A DNA stretch of 64,000 nucleotides from Haloarcula nitratireducens (GTDB lineage Archaea > Halobacteriota > Halobacteria > Halobacteriales > Haloarculaceae), in assembly GCF_019599505.1 (NCBI RefSeq), contig NZ_RKLT01000001.1:558001-622000 (forward strand), given 5' to 3'. Below the pieces are notes generated by a model that saw only the letters and a list, made by a program, of their open reading frames with translations, was not told where the DNA came from and did not search any database. Both the position numbers and the translations under genes were made by a program. This document shows positions 51,750 through 61,104 of the stretch, piece by piece; within the stretch, counting starts at the first letter, position 1, and the number at the start of each line of letters is the position of its first letter.

Positions 51750-53042
51750 ATGACCGAGACTGTGCTGCTGGTGGGCGGTGGCGGCCGCGAACACGCCGTC
51801 GCCCGCGCACTCGCCGACTCCGACGCGGACCTGTACGCCTGTGCCGGGAACAAGAATCCCGGCATCGCTTCGCTGGCCGAGGGCTTCGAGACGCTCGACG
51901 CCACGAACCCGAAGGCCGTCACGACCTACGCCCGCGAGGTGGACGCGACGCTGGCCGTCGTCGGTCCCGAGGCACCGCTCGCGGCGGGCGTCGCCGACGC
52001 GCTGGACGACGCGGGCATCTACGCCTTCGGGCCGCGGGAACAGGAGGCCCGCATCGAGACGGACAAGGCCTTCCAGCGCCGCTTCATGCGCGAGCACGAC
52101 ATCCCCGGCTGTCCGGACTTCGAGACCTTCGAGGACATGGAGGCCGCCTGCGACTACATCGACGAGTACGACGGCGACCTCGCGGTCAAGCCGGCGGGGC
52201 TGACCGGCGGCAAGGGCGTCCGCGTCATCGGTGATCAGTGCACCGCCGAGGAAGCGAAGGAGTACCTCCGGGATTCGGACTACGACCGCGTGGTGCTCGA
52301 AGAGCGCCTCGTCGGCGAGGAGTTCACGGTGCAGGCGTTCGTCGCCAACGGCGACCTCCGCGTGACGCCGGCGGTGCAGGACCACAAGCGCGCCTACGAG
52401 GGCGACGAGGGACCGAACACCGGCGGGATGGGCAGTTACTCCGATTCGACCCTCGAACTGCCGTTCATGACCGAGGAGGACTACGGCGACGCCGTCGACG
52501 TGCTCAAGGCCACCGTCGAGGCACTCGACGGGTACAAGGGCGTCCTCTACGGCCAGTTCATGCTGACCGAGACCGGTCCCCGCGTCGTGGAGTTCAACGC
52601 CCGCTTCGGCGACCCCGAGGCGATGAACACGCTGCCGGTGTTGAACACGGACTTCCTCGACGTGCTGACGGCCGCCCGCGACGACGTGTCGCTCCCGCAG
52701 TTGTCTTTCCGACCGAAGGCCACCGTCTGTAAGTACGCCGTCCCCGACGGCTATCCCACCGACCCCGAATCGGGGGCGAAAGTCACGATCGACGAGAGCA
52801 GCGCCGGCGAAGCGATCCTGTACTACGCCAGCGTCGACCAGCGAGAGGACGGCATCTACACGACGACGTCTCGGTCCTACGCCGTCGTCGGCGTCGCAGA
52901 CTCCATCACGGACGCCGAGGAGATCGCCGAAGGTGCCCTCGAACGGGCCGGAACCGAGGGCTTGCGGGTGCGCCACGACATCGGCAAGCCCGACCTCGTC
53001 CAGCAGCGGGTCGACCACATGGAGGAGATCCGCGGCGACTGA
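51750..53042 (+). CDS. purD: Phosphoribosylamine-glycine ligase (GAR synthetase)
   Basis: 430 residues from the ATG at 51750, which lies about 30 nt after a TATA-like AATACTTA. ATP-grasp enzyme of purine synthesis: VGGGGREHAVARAL at the N-terminus, KPAGLTGGKGV in the ATP-binding part, and GVLYGQFMLTETGPRVVEFNARFGDPE near the metal site. It makes glycinamide ribonucleotide from phosphoribosylamine. Divergent from the DUF255 gene. Confidence 0.95.
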   Translation: MTETVLLVGGGGREHAVARALADSDADLYACAGNKNPGIASLAEGFETLDATNPKAVTTYAREVDATLAVVGPEAPLAAGVADALDDAGIYAFGPREQEARIETDKAFQRRFMREHDIPGCPDFETFEDMEAACDYIDEYDGDLAVKPAGLTGGKGVRVIGDQCTAEEAKEYLRDSDYDRVVLEERLVGEEFTVQAFVANGDLRVTPAVQDHKRAYEGDEGPNTGGMGSYSDSTLELPFMTEEDYGDAVDVLKATVEALDGYKGVLYGQFMLTETGPRVVEFNARFGDPEAMNTLPVLNTDFLDVLTAARDDVSLPQLSFRPKATVCKYAVPDGYPTDPESGAKVTIDESSAGEAILYYASVDQREDGIYTTTSRSYAVVGVADSITDAEEIAEGALERAGTEGLRVRHDIGKPDLVQQRVDHMEEIRGD

Positions 53043-53164
53043 CGGCGGACCGGTTCGAATTCTCTCGGTATCACGAATTATTAGAAAGATTACGTCTGTC
53101 CCCCTGATTTTTGAGTTGTCCTGCCCAATATGGAGGTAGCCAGTGACACGCCGGTCGAGATACT

Positions 53165-55717
53165 ATGTCTCCATCTCCACTCCACATCTTGCTCGTCGAT
53201 CGAGACTCGGCGGAGTCGTCGGTCCACGTCGAGGCGTTGCGGGACGTGCCGTCCGCGGCGAACGTCGACGTGGCAGAGACTACTGACGACGCCGCCGAAC
53301 TGCTCGAGACGACCGGGTACGACGTTCTCCTCGCCCGCGAGGACCTTCAGACGGCGGACGGACTCTCGTTTCTCGCCGCCGTTGCCGAGCGGACCCCCGA
53401 AATGCAGACGATACTCCTCGCGAACGAGGTCACGACCGACCTGCTCCGAGAGGCGTCGGCAGTCGGCATCGACGAAGTCGTCCCGCTCTCCGTGGCACCG
53501 GCCGACGAGTCGACGCTGGCCCACCGACTCCGCGCCCGTCTCGAGACGGCTCGGTCCTCGACGCCGGAGACGAGAGTCGACGCGACGACCGACGAAGAGC
53601 CCTCGCCCGAGTCGGACCTACAGGACCCGGCGCAACTGCTCGAAGCGGTCGCTCGAATCGCCAACGACGGCATCATCACCATCGACACCGACAGCACGAT
53701 TCGCTTCGTGAACCCGGCGATAGAGGACATCTTGGGATACGCGCCGTCGGAACTGCTCGGCGAATCGCTGACCGTCCTGATGAGCGACCGACTCGCTTCG
53801 CAGCACGACGCGGGCTTCCAGCGGTACCTCGACACCGGCGAGCGCCGACTCGACTGGGACAACGTCGAACTCCCGGGCCAACACAGCGACGGCACCGAGG
53901 TGGCTCTCAGTATCTCGTTCAGCGAGATCACCCACGAGGGCGAGCGGTTCTTCACCGGCATCATCAGAGATATCAGCGAACAGAAGCGACGGGAGCAGCG
54001 GCTGCGGCAGTTGAACGAGGGAGCACAGGCCCTCTCGGCGGCCGAGACGGTCGAGGAGGCCTGTAACATCGCGGTTCGAACCGCACAGGACACGCTCGGT
54101 CTGCCGATTTCCACGATCGCGTACTACGACGAACAGACCGGGACGCTCCAGCCGATGGCCCGGACGGTCGCCGCCGACGCGCTCACCGACGAGACGGACC
54201 TGTTCGCCTCGGACCGTGACCTCCCGTGGGAGGTCTACCTCGAACAGGAGCGGCGGGTGATCCCGGACGTTTCGGCGGCGTCGGACCTCTCCGCGTCGGA
54301 GACGCCGCTCCAGAGCGTCGTCCTCTTTCCCATCGGGAGTTACGGCGTGTTCGTGAGCGGCGCGACGGAGCCGAGGACGTTCTCCCAGCACGAGATCACG
54401 CTCGTGACGCTGTTCGTGGCGAACGTCCGGGCGGCCCTCGATCGGGTCGAACGCGAGGAGCAACTGCGAGAGCGAACCGCGGAACTCGAAGCGCGCACGG
54501 AGACGTTAGACCGGGTCAACCGTCTCAACTCGGTCATCCGCGATATCACGCAGGTGCTGACCGAGGCGACCACTCGCGAAGAGATAGAGCAGACGGTGTG
54601 TACGAAGCTGGCGAACGCCGAGTCCTACCGCTTCGCGTGGATCGGCGAACAGGAGACGGTCGGCGGACGCGTCGTGCCCCGAACGTCCGCCGGCACCGAG
54701 AAGGGCTATCTGGACGACATCGAGATCACGGCCGACGAATCGTCGTCGGCGAAGGGACCGACGGGACGAGCCGTCAAGACGCACGAATCGCAGGTCCAGA
54801 ACAACCTCCACAGCGACCCGCCCTTCGAGCCGTGGCGGCAAGCCGCCCTCCAGCGCGGCTATCGCGCGAGTATCTCCGTGCCTCTCGTCCACGACGAGAT
54901 CCTCTACGGCGTGTTGAACCTGTACGCGGAGACTCCCGAAATCTTCGACGAGTTAGAGGAGACCGTGCTGGCGGAGCTGGGGCGGATGATCGGCTACGCG
55001 ATCAACGCCCTCGAACGGAAGAAGATGCTCGTGAGCGAGACGGCCGTCGAACTGGAGTTCCGGGTGACCGACCCCGACATCGCGGCGATCGAGTTCACGC
55101 GAGAAACCGGCAGTCGGTTCGAGTTCGAGGCGCTGGTCAATCAGACCGACGGGACGCTGCGGGCCTTCTTCACCATCGACGGCAGCAGCCCCGACGCCAT
55201 CCGAGCGTTCGCCGACCGCTCGACGGAGATCAGGGACATTCGGCTGATCGCGGAGCGCGAGAGCGGCTACTTCTACGAGGCGACGCTCAACGAGACGAGT
55301 TTCTTCGCGACGTTACTCGGGGCCGGGGCGCACCCGACCGCGCTCACCTCGACGCCGGACGGCGCGGAGCTGCTGGTCGAACTCCCCAGTTCGGGCGACA
55401 TCAAGGCGTTCTTAGAGATGTTCCTGAGTCGGTACGACGCGGAACTGACCGCCAGACGAGAGCTCGACCGACCGGTCCTCACCGAAGAGGAGTTCGAGGC
55501 CATCTACCTGGAGCAGTTGACCGACCGCGAAGAGGAGGTGCTGCGAACCGCCTACCACGCCGGGTTCTTTAACTTCCCGCGGGATAGCTCCGGCAGCGAT
55601 ATCGCGGAGATCCTCGGCATCTCCCAACCGACCGTGAGCCGGCACATTCGGAAGGGGGAGGGCAAGCTCTTCGACATCGTCTTCGGCGACCAGCCGGCGA
55701 CCGAGCGGGAACCGTGA
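53165..55717 (+). CDS. Bat-type multi-sensor transcriptional regulator (pseudo-REC, PAS, two GAF, Bat and HTH_10 domains)
   Basis: 850 residues. Order: receiver-like domain (1-120), PAS with EDILGYAPSELLGESL (about 155-270), GAF1 (about 290-435), GAF2 (about 475-640), bacterio-opsin-activator domain (about 645-790) and C-terminal HTH_10 (about 795-847, SDIAEILGISQPTVSRHIR). In the receiver part the acid pair D12 and D14 is present, but the phosphoacceptor position is Arg58 (VLLARED), so it cannot be phosphorylated in the usual way. Such proteins relate to Bat, which controls bacteriorhodopsin and light/oxygen responses; the target here is unknown. Confidence 0.88.
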   Translation: MSPSPLHILLVDRDSAESSVHVEALRDVPSAANVDVAETTDDAAELLETTGYDVLLAREDLQTADGLSFLAAVAERTPEMQTILLANEVTTDLLREASAVGIDEVVPLSVAPADESTLAHRLRARLETARSSTPETRVDATTDEEPSPESDLQDPAQLLEAVARIANDGIITIDTDSTIRFVNPAIEDILGYAPSELLGESLTVLMSDRLASQHDAGFQRYLDTGERRLDWDNVELPGQHSDGTEVALSISFSEITHEGERFFTGIIRDISEQKRREQRLRQLNEGAQALSAAETVEEACNIAVRTAQDTLGLPISTIAYYDEQTGTLQPMARTVAADALTDETDLFASDRDLPWEVYLEQERRVIPDVSAASDLSASETPLQSVVLFPIGSYGVFVSGATEPRTFSQHEITLVTLFVANVRAALDRVEREEQLRERTAELEARTETLDRVNRLNSVIRDITQVLTEATTREEIEQTVCTKLANAESYRFAWIGEQETVGGRVVPRTSAGTEKGYLDDIEITADESSSAKGPTGRAVKTHESQVQNNLHSDPPFEPWRQAALQRGYRASISVPLVHDEILYGVLNLYAETPEIFDELEETVLAELGRMIGYAINALERKKMLVSETAVELEFRVTDPDIAAIEFTRETGSRFEFEALVNQTDGTLRAFFTIDGSSPDAIRAFADRSTEIRDIRLIAERESGYFYEATLNETSFFATLLGAGAHPTALTSTPDGAELLVELPSSGDIKAFLEMFLSRYDAELTARRELDRPVLTEEEFEAIYLEQLTDREEEVLRTAYHAGFFNFPRDSSGSDIAEILGISQPTVSRHIRKGEGKLFDIVFGDQPATEREP

Positions 55718-56059
55718 GTCGACGGCGTCGTCCGAGCATCGGTTTCGTCCGAGCGGTCCGACGAACCGGGTTCTTCGCCGCGCGAACCCACCTACCGGGT
55801 GCGCATCAATATTCGGAGGGCGTCTCCGCTAAGCGTACGAGTATACGGACCAGCGACATGACGATGGAAGATGTACCCGTAGATGGCAGGATCAGTGTAT
55901 GAGCGAACGGACGCAGACTCGGACGGTGGGGGCGGGGTCACGAGCCACCAGTCGCGCTCGCAGTCAGAGGGTGGGGGACCTCGTGGTGGCATCCACAGCC
56001 GACGGACCGCGACGGCCGGAGCGTATCGACGTCTGTGACGGCACGCTCGGGAGAACGTG
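55718..56059. other. Spacer between the Bat-type regulator and the zinc mini-protein
   Basis: 342 bp. One short frame (55899-56060, 53 codons, Arg- and Gly-rich) overlaps the next start by TGATG, but its composition is unlike the acidic haloarchaeal proteome and I do not call it. AT-rich segments near 55800 and 55845 (AATATTCG, GTATACGG) may be promoter elements. Nothing else recognised. Confidence 0.4.
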
Positions 56060-56260
56060 ATGGTTCCACACGTAGACGAAACGATCGCCGAGGCCTCGCT
56101 CGGCGACACGGGGGACGGCGACGTCGTGACGATCTGTGCGGCGTGCGACGGCGAACTCGACCCCAGAGAGCGAACGCCGACGGTGGCGACGATGGAGGAC
56201 GGCGTCACCGTCTACCTCTTCTGTGGCGAGGACTGCAAAGCGACGTTCCAACGGGACTGA
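56060..56260 (+). CDS. Small zinc-finger protein (CxxC...CxxxC)
   Basis: 66 residues from the ATG at 56060; a GTG directly before it would add one residue. Four cysteines in ICAACDGEL and FCGEDCKATF could hold one zinc. Haloarchaea carry many such mini zinc proteins (resembling DUF7576); some modulate metabolism or biofilm. Function unknown. Confidence 0.7.
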   Translation: MVPHVDETIAEASLGDTGDGDVVTICAACDGELDPRERTPTVATMEDGVTVYLFCGEDCKATFQRD

Positions 56261-56366
56261 ATCGCCTGCCGACGACGGCGGCCGTACTGCTTTCGAGACA
56301 CGGATGGTGTGGCACCGCCGCCACGGTCCGAGTGGTTTGATTACCTCCGGCCCGCTATCGGTTCCC

Positions 56367-56879
56367 GTGAGCGGCCAACGACACGACGACCTCGACCGTC
56401 ATCCGACTCCCGGTCCACGCAACTCCCTGTTCTCGTGGCCCGACGCGAAACACCCGCTGCGCGTGACGGTCAACTACGCCGTCATCCTCCTCTGTCGCGT
56501 CTCGCCGAGCCTGCAACTCAAGAACTGGCTGTTGCGTCGCCTCGGCGTCACCGTCGGCACCGGCGTCGCGTGGGGCCTCGAATCGACGCCGGACGTCTTC
56601 TGGCCGGAACTCATCACCGTCGGAGACGACGCCATCGTCGGCTACGACGCGACGCTGCTCTGTCACGAGTTCCTCCAGACGGAGTATCGGACCGGCGAAG
56701 TCGTCGTCGGCGAACGGGCGATGATCGGCGCGGGCGCGGTCGTCCTCCCGGGCGTGACGATCGGCGCGGACGCGCAGGTGGCCGCGAACTCCCTCGTCAC
56801 GGACGACGTCCCGCCGGAGACGACCGTCGCCGGCGTCCCGGCGGAACCGATAGAACGGGGCGACGACGCCGACGGGTAG
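56367..56879 (+). CDS. Left-handed beta-helix (hexapeptide) acyltransferase
   Basis: 170 residues from the GTG at 56367, about 27 nt after a TTTGATTA element. Homologues start close to RHPTPGPRNSLFSW. An N-terminal helix (ILLCRVSPSLQLKNWLLRRLG) precedes hexapeptide repeats: ITVGDDAIVGYDATLL, VVVGERAMIGAGAVVLPGVTIG, AQVAANSLVTDDVPP. The end VAGVPAEPIER matches maltose/galactoside-acetyltransferase-like enzymes. Substrate unknown; a surface sugar or lipid is possible. Confidence 0.82.
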   Translation: MSGQRHDDLDRHPTPGPRNSLFSWPDAKHPLRVTVNYAVILLCRVSPSLQLKNWLLRRLGVTVGTGVAWGLESTPDVFWPELITVGDDAIVGYDATLLCHEFLQTEYRTGEVVVGERAMIGAGAVVLPGVTIGADAQVAANSLVTDDVPPETTVAGVPAEPIERGDDADG

Positions 56880-56888
56880 CGCCGACGG

Positions 56889-57683
56889 CTAGTTCCGCAC
56901 GCGGACGATACCCGACCGAATGACCAACTGGTTCGGGATGATGTGCTCTTTCCCCTCGCTCTCGACGTGCGTGACGAACATATCGACCTCCTGGACGATC
57001 CCCTGTCGGTCGCCGATGACGACCTCGTCGCCGATGCTGTACGGTTCCGAAAGCAGGAGGTAGAGCCCGGCGGCGCTCGCGGCCAGCAGGTCTTTCAGCG
57101 CCAGCCCGGTGATGAAGACGAGCCCGAAGGAGTACGCCGCCAGCAGGATGAGCAGCGCCATCGTATCGACGCCCAGCTGACCGAGCGCGATGAGGACGGC
57201 CAGGTAGAAGATGCTGTACTTGACGAGTTCCGGCACGAGCGTCGCCTCGGGGAGCTTCACGCTTCGGAGGCGTTCCGAGACGACGAGCCGCGCCTTGTCG
57301 CCGGCGATGAGACCGATGATGAGCGCGAAGGCGGCGATGAAGAGGTCCGGGAGGAAGTCGGTGAACTGCGTCCAGTACGCCTCCGGATTGCCCAGTTGGG
57401 CGATGTTCAGCGCCACCGTGACGGTGATGATGTAGACGAACAGCGCCGTGAGGTTCGAGACGATGCCGACCGTGGACGTACCCAGACCCCGAGCGGTCCG
57501 CTCGAACGGGGTGCCCTCGACGGCTTCGGGAACGCCCAGTTCCCGCATGAACTGTCGCGAGGCCCGCCAGACCAGCACGCCGAGCACCAGGCCGACGAAG
57601 AGGACGATGATCGAGAGCAACACGGCGTTCTCCGGCGAGAACAGCGTCCGGATGAGGTCCGGCCAGTCGAATCCCAGTTGCAT
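56889..57683 (-). CDS. Mechanosensitive ion channel of the MscS family
   Basis: 264 residues, start at 57683. Several TM helices followed by the MscS pore-lining and beta-domain pattern (GLALKDLLAASAAGLYLLLSEPYSIGDEV then VVIGDRQGIVQEVDMFVTHVES, described in parts). The N-terminal half differs from E. coli MscS by extra TMs. It begins 2 nt after the stop of dacZ, so the two are one operon. It would release solutes on hypo-osmotic shock; a link to c-di-AMP is suggested by the pairing, not shown. Confidence 0.88.
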   Translation of the reverse strand: MQLGFDWPDLIRTLFSPENAVLLSIIVLFVGLVLGVLVWRASRQFMRELGVPEAVEGTPFERTARGLGTSTVGIVSNLTALFVYIITVTVALNIAQLGNPEAYWTQFTDFLPDLFIAAFALIIGLIAGDKARLVVSERLRSVKLPEATLVPELVKYSIFYLAVLIALGQLGVDTMALLILLAAYSFGLVFITGLALKDLLAASAAGLYLLLSEPYSIGDEVVIGDRQGIVQEVDMFVTHVESEGKEHIIPNQLVIRSGIVRVRN

Positions 57684-57685
57684 CG

Positions 57686-58495
57686 TCAGTACTCCTCGGG
57701 GTCGATTTCGAGGACGATCTCCCCGCCCTTGAACGCCCGTACGAGCCCGTCGCTCTCCGAGAGGACGATCGCGGTCGCGTTCGTGTCCCGAGAGATGGCC
57801 CCACCGGCCATGTGTCTCGCACCCAATCCCTTCGGGATGTCCACCCCTTCGGCCGAGGGTTCGAGGTAGCGATACGCGGAGACGATCTTCCCGGCGTCGG
57901 AGATGACGAACGCGCCGTCCAGCCGCGAGAACTCCTTCAGCATGACGTTGACGATGGGGTCGCCGACGTGGACGTGGGACTTCTCGAAGGGGTTGTACGA
58001 GAGCGGCCGGGACTTGTTCATCACCTTGCCGGCGTCGCCGACGACGAACAGCGCGCCGACCGGTTTGCCCTTCTGGCCCTTCTTCCCGAGTTCGATGGCC
58101 ACCTCGAAGACGTCGCGGACGACGCCGGGCTCGGCCCGGGAGTTGACGAACAGGTCGTAGACGCCCGACGGCGAGAAGTCGCTGGTCTCGATTCGGGCGA
58201 CGGTGTTCCCGACCCCGCCCAGGAAGTCGGCCACGCAGACGACTTCGTCGCCCTCCTCGAAGAACTCCTTTTCGAGCGCCCCCTCGATACCGAAGCGAAT
58301 CCTGCCTTCGAGGTCGATGAAGTCTATCGGCAGTTCGACGAATTTCTCCGCGTCCACGGCGTTCTCCGGGCCGACGACGACGACGGGGAGATCCGCGTCC
58401 TCGAACCGCTCGAAGGCGGCGGCGTTCGGAGAGAACAGCGAGACGGCATCGGCGTCTGCGACCACGTCGGCGAGCAGGTCGCGCAACTCGTTCAT
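57686..58495 (-). CDS. dacZ: Diadenylate cyclase DacZ (c-di-AMP synthase)
   Basis: 269 residues from the ATG at 58495. The C-terminal DisA_N domain shows D193-G-A195 and the ARHMA segment at 226-230 (the RHR-type motif is RHM here), with AISRDTNATAIVLSESDG afterwards. The N-terminal part (about 1-110) is a smaller domain. DacZ is the essential c-di-AMP synthase studied in Haloferax volcanii, where the nucleotide links to osmoregulation. TATA-like AGTTTATGG about 35 nt upstream on the opposite-strand reading. First gene of an operon with mscS. Confidence 0.93.
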   Translation of the reverse strand: MNELRDLLADVVADADAVSLFSPNAAAFERFEDADLPVVVVGPENAVDAEKFVELPIDFIDLEGRIRFGIEGALEKEFFEEGDEVVCVADFLGGVGNTVARIETSDFSPSGVYDLFVNSRAEPGVVRDVFEVAIELGKKGQKGKPVGALFVVGDAGKVMNKSRPLSYNPFEKSHVHVGDPIVNVMLKEFSRLDGAFVISDAGKIVSAYRYLEPSAEGVDIPKGLGARHMAGGAISRDTNATAIVLSESDGLVRAFKGGEIVLEIDPEEY

Positions 58496-58627
58496 TGTAC
58501 GTATCACGATGGCAGACAGGAAAAAAGTTTATGGGCGGTCTGCCGACCGTCTGTCTCCTGTCAGACGGTCCGGGTCGCCGAGCGCTCGGTTGGCCGCTGG
58601 TCGGCCCGCGGTCGGTCGGGCAGTCGC

Positions 58628-59923
58628 TCAACGACCGGTCAGCAACCGATCGAAGGCACCGCTGGCCGCGTGAGCGTGACAGTACGTCCCGACGGTGGCG
58701 TACTCCGTGAGACCGTCGCGGTCGCCGTCGATGCCGGTCCCGCGTTCGACGTCGAAGGCGAACCTCGCGTCCGATTCGACGGTGGCCGCGGAGTAGTGAA
58801 ACTCGTGGCCGCGGCGGGTCGTTCCCTCCTCGGCGACCGGCGTCGTCCGCCTCGCGGTCAGTTCGACGTGGTCGAGCGCCTGATAGCGCTCGCGCATCTC
58901 GACGGTCGCGGGCAACACGCCCGCCATCTCGTAGGTATCCTCCTCTGTAGTCGTGAGCGACTCCGAGAGCGCCATCAGCCCGCCGCACTCGCCGTAGATG
59001 GGGAGTCCCTCCGCCGCCCGCTCCCCGATCTCGTCGAGCGTCGGTGACTCCGCCAACTCCGCGGCGTGCAGTTCCGGGTAGCCGCCGGGCAGGTAGACGG
59101 CGTCCGCGTCGGGAATCGAGTCGCCGGCGAGCGGCGAGAACGAAGTCACCTCGCCCAGTTCACGGAGGCGTTCGACGGTGCTCGGATAGACGAAACAGAA
59201 GGCGGCGTCGCGGGCGACTGCGATTCGATTTCCTGTCGGTTTCGACGGGGACGGCGACGCCGTCGACGGTTCGCGGGCCGCGTCTACGAGCCCATCGGCG
59301 TCGACGTGTGCCGCCGCTGCCGCGAGCGCGTCCCCGTCGACGGGTGATTCCTCGCCCATGTGGAGGCCGAGATGTCGCTCCGGAATTTCGAGATCGGCGG
59401 TCGGCGGAATCCGTCCCATATACGCCAGTTCGTCGGGAAGTGCCTCACGGATACCCTCGGCGTGCCGCCCGCCGTGGGCGCGCTGGGCGAGGACGCCGAC
59501 CACGTCCACGTCTCGGCCGATGCGGTCCGCGTACGCCTGAAACCCGAGCGCCGTCGCGCCGACGCTCTCCATCCCGGCGCTCGCGTCGACGACCAGCACC
59601 ACCGGGAGGTCGAGGACTTCCGCGACGCGAGCCGTCGAGGCAGCGGACCCGTCGTAGAGGCCCATCATCCCCTCGACGACGCAGACGTCGCCCTCGCCGC
59701 GCCAGTAGGTTCGTCGCATTCCCTCTTCGCCGGCCAGCCACGGGTCCAGCGAGCGCGACGGTTTTTCCGCGATGGCCTCGTGGTGGCTCGGGTCGATGAA
59801 GTCCGGCCCGGCCTTCGCCGGTTGCGGGTCGTAGCCCGCCGCGTCGAGGGCGGTCAGCGCGGCCAGCGTCGCCACGGTCTTGCCGACGCCGGAGGCCGTC
59901 CCCGCGAGGACGACACCCTTCAC
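58628..59923 (-). CDS. cbiA: Cobyrinic acid a,c-diamide synthase
   Basis: 431 residues. N-terminal dethiobiotin-synthetase-like P-loop GTASGVGKT (8-16) and a C-terminal glutaminase domain (class I, Cys in YGECGGLMAL, around residue 320, then a His/Glu pair in GHEFHYSA). It amidates cobyrinate at a and c positions using glutamine and ATP in cobalamin synthesis. Its start overlaps the stop of the upstream CobT-like gene by 4 bp, so both are one operon. Confidence 0.95.
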   Translation of the reverse strand: MKGVVLAGTASGVGKTVATLAALTALDAAGYDPQPAKAGPDFIDPSHHEAIAEKPSRSLDPWLAGEEGMRRTYWRGEGDVCVVEGMMGLYDGSAASTARVAEVLDLPVVLVVDASAGMESVGATALGFQAYADRIGRDVDVVGVLAQRAHGGRHAEGIREALPDELAYMGRIPPTADLEIPERHLGLHMGEESPVDGDALAAAAAHVDADGLVDAAREPSTASPSPSKPTGNRIAVARDAAFCFVYPSTVERLRELGEVTSFSPLAGDSIPDADAVYLPGGYPELHAAELAESPTLDEIGERAAEGLPIYGECGGLMALSESLTTTEEDTYEMAGVLPATVEMRERYQALDHVELTARRTTPVAEEGTTRRGHEFHYSAATVESDARFAFDVERGTGIDGDRDGLTEYATVGTYCHAHAASGAFDRLLTGR

Positions 59924-60948
59924 GGCGACTCACCGGCCCCTCCGTCGAGCAGGTCGTCGTACACCGCGGCGAACCGTTCGCGGACCTCGCTCATCGAGAT
60001 GCCCGCCCGGTCGGCCAGCGCCAGCGCACCGCCCATGCCGACGCCCTCCTTGGCCTCGCCCGCGACGAAGCGCTCCATCGCGACGCGGTCGCTCTCGTCG
60101 AATCCGGGGTCGGTCACGGTCAGATCGACCGAGAGCGCATCCGCGCTCGCTCGGAGGTCCGCCGTCTCGTCGGCGGCGACGAACTTTGTCGTCGCCAGTC
60201 CCAGTCGCCCCTCGTAGCCGCCGTGGCGCACCAGCGCCGCGACGGCGAGTTGCTGCGTCCCGCCGGCGAGCGTCACGGGAGTATCGGACTCGACGGCTCC
60301 CGTAGTAAGTCCGGCGAGCGTCGCCAGTACCGGGTCGCCGGTCCGTCGGACGGCCCGTTTGGGATCGCCGGCGGCGTCGCCCGGTGCGAGCGAGCTCGCT
60401 TCGAGCGCCGCTTCGACCACCGCCCGTTTCTGTTCGGTCGGGTTCGCCGGGAGCGACGAGGAGACCATCGCGTCCTCGCCCAGCGCGCGCAAGACGCCGA
60501 GCGCCGTCGTCGTCCCGCCGGGGATCGACTCCGCCAGCCACAGTTCGTCCGCCGGGAGCTTTCGGCCGAACCGCCGCGCGGCCTCGAACGCGCCGTGAGC
60601 GGTCGGCACCGGGTCCTGCTCCGCGATGTCGCGCCCGACACTAGCGCCGACCGTCACCGTCGGTGCGGCGGTCGGTTCCGCCAGCCCGCCGTCGACGACG
60701 GTCGCTTCGAACCCCAGTAGCTCCCGCACCGCGCGCGTGACCAGCGCGGGGGTCGGACAGCCGCTGGGACTGACCGGGACGTGCTCCGTTCGCACCGGCC
60801 GTCCGTACGCGAGCAGTTCGGCGTCCGCCGCGGGCGTCTCGACCATCAGTTCGGGATCGGCTCCAGCGGCGCTGATACCGTCTCGCCGTGCCGTCTCCGT
60901 CGTCCCCGCGACGAGGACGAATCGACTCCCGTCGCCCGAATGTTCCAT
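59920..60948 (-). CDS. Archaeal CobT-like protein (nicotinate-nucleotide-dimethylbenzimidazole phosphoribosyltransferase family)
   Basis: 342 residues. Conserved GGTTTALGVLRALGEDAMVSSSLPANP and GATLAGGTQQL-like (ESDTPVTLAGGTQQLAVAALV) regions match the archaeal branch of CobT (TIGR00303). It activates the lower ligand base for cobalamin or fulfils a related step; archaeal substrate use differs from bacterial CobT. Together with CbiA downstream this forms a small corrinoid operon. A TTAAAG-containing promoter-like region lies just upstream at about 60975. Confidence 0.82.
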   Translation of the reverse strand: MEHSGDGSRFVLVAGTTETARRDGISAAGADPELMVETPAADAELLAYGRPVRTEHVPVSPSGCPTPALVTRAVRELLGFEATVVDGGLAEPTAAPTVTVGASVGRDIAEQDPVPTAHGAFEAARRFGRKLPADELWLAESIPGGTTTALGVLRALGEDAMVSSSLPANPTEQKRAVVEAALEASSLAPGDAAGDPKRAVRRTGDPVLATLAGLTTGAVESDTPVTLAGGTQQLAVAALVRHGGYEGRLGLATTKFVAADETADLRASADALSVDLTVTDPGFDESDRVAMERFVAGEAKEGVGMGGALALADRAGISMSEVRERFAAVYDDLLDGGAGESP

Positions 60949-61104
60949 ACTGGTTTGTGTTACTGCAACCGGACTTTAACGCACCGGTACGAGCGGCCGG
61001 GGTTCGCGCCGACCGCCGTCGCTGACTTCGGTTCTCGTCGCTTCCGTTCGTTGGAGACCCGCGCTGGGCACATGATTTAAGCGATCCCGCCCGTCACTCC
61101 GGGT

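Noticed and set aside
51657..53018. 453-codon minus-strand open frame opposite purD
   Set aside because: Antisense shadow; purD on the plus strand has full family motifs.
55899..56060. 53-codon Arg/Gly-rich open frame overlapping the zinc mini-protein start
   Set aside because: Basic, low-complexity composition unlike the acidic proteome and no promoter with proper spacing; kept only as a note in the spacer entry.
56889..58988. 699-codon minus-strand open frame spanning mscS and dacZ
   Set aside because: Only its C-terminal 264 residues (MscS) are real. The upstream part is a frame-shifted shadow of dacZ and cbiA.
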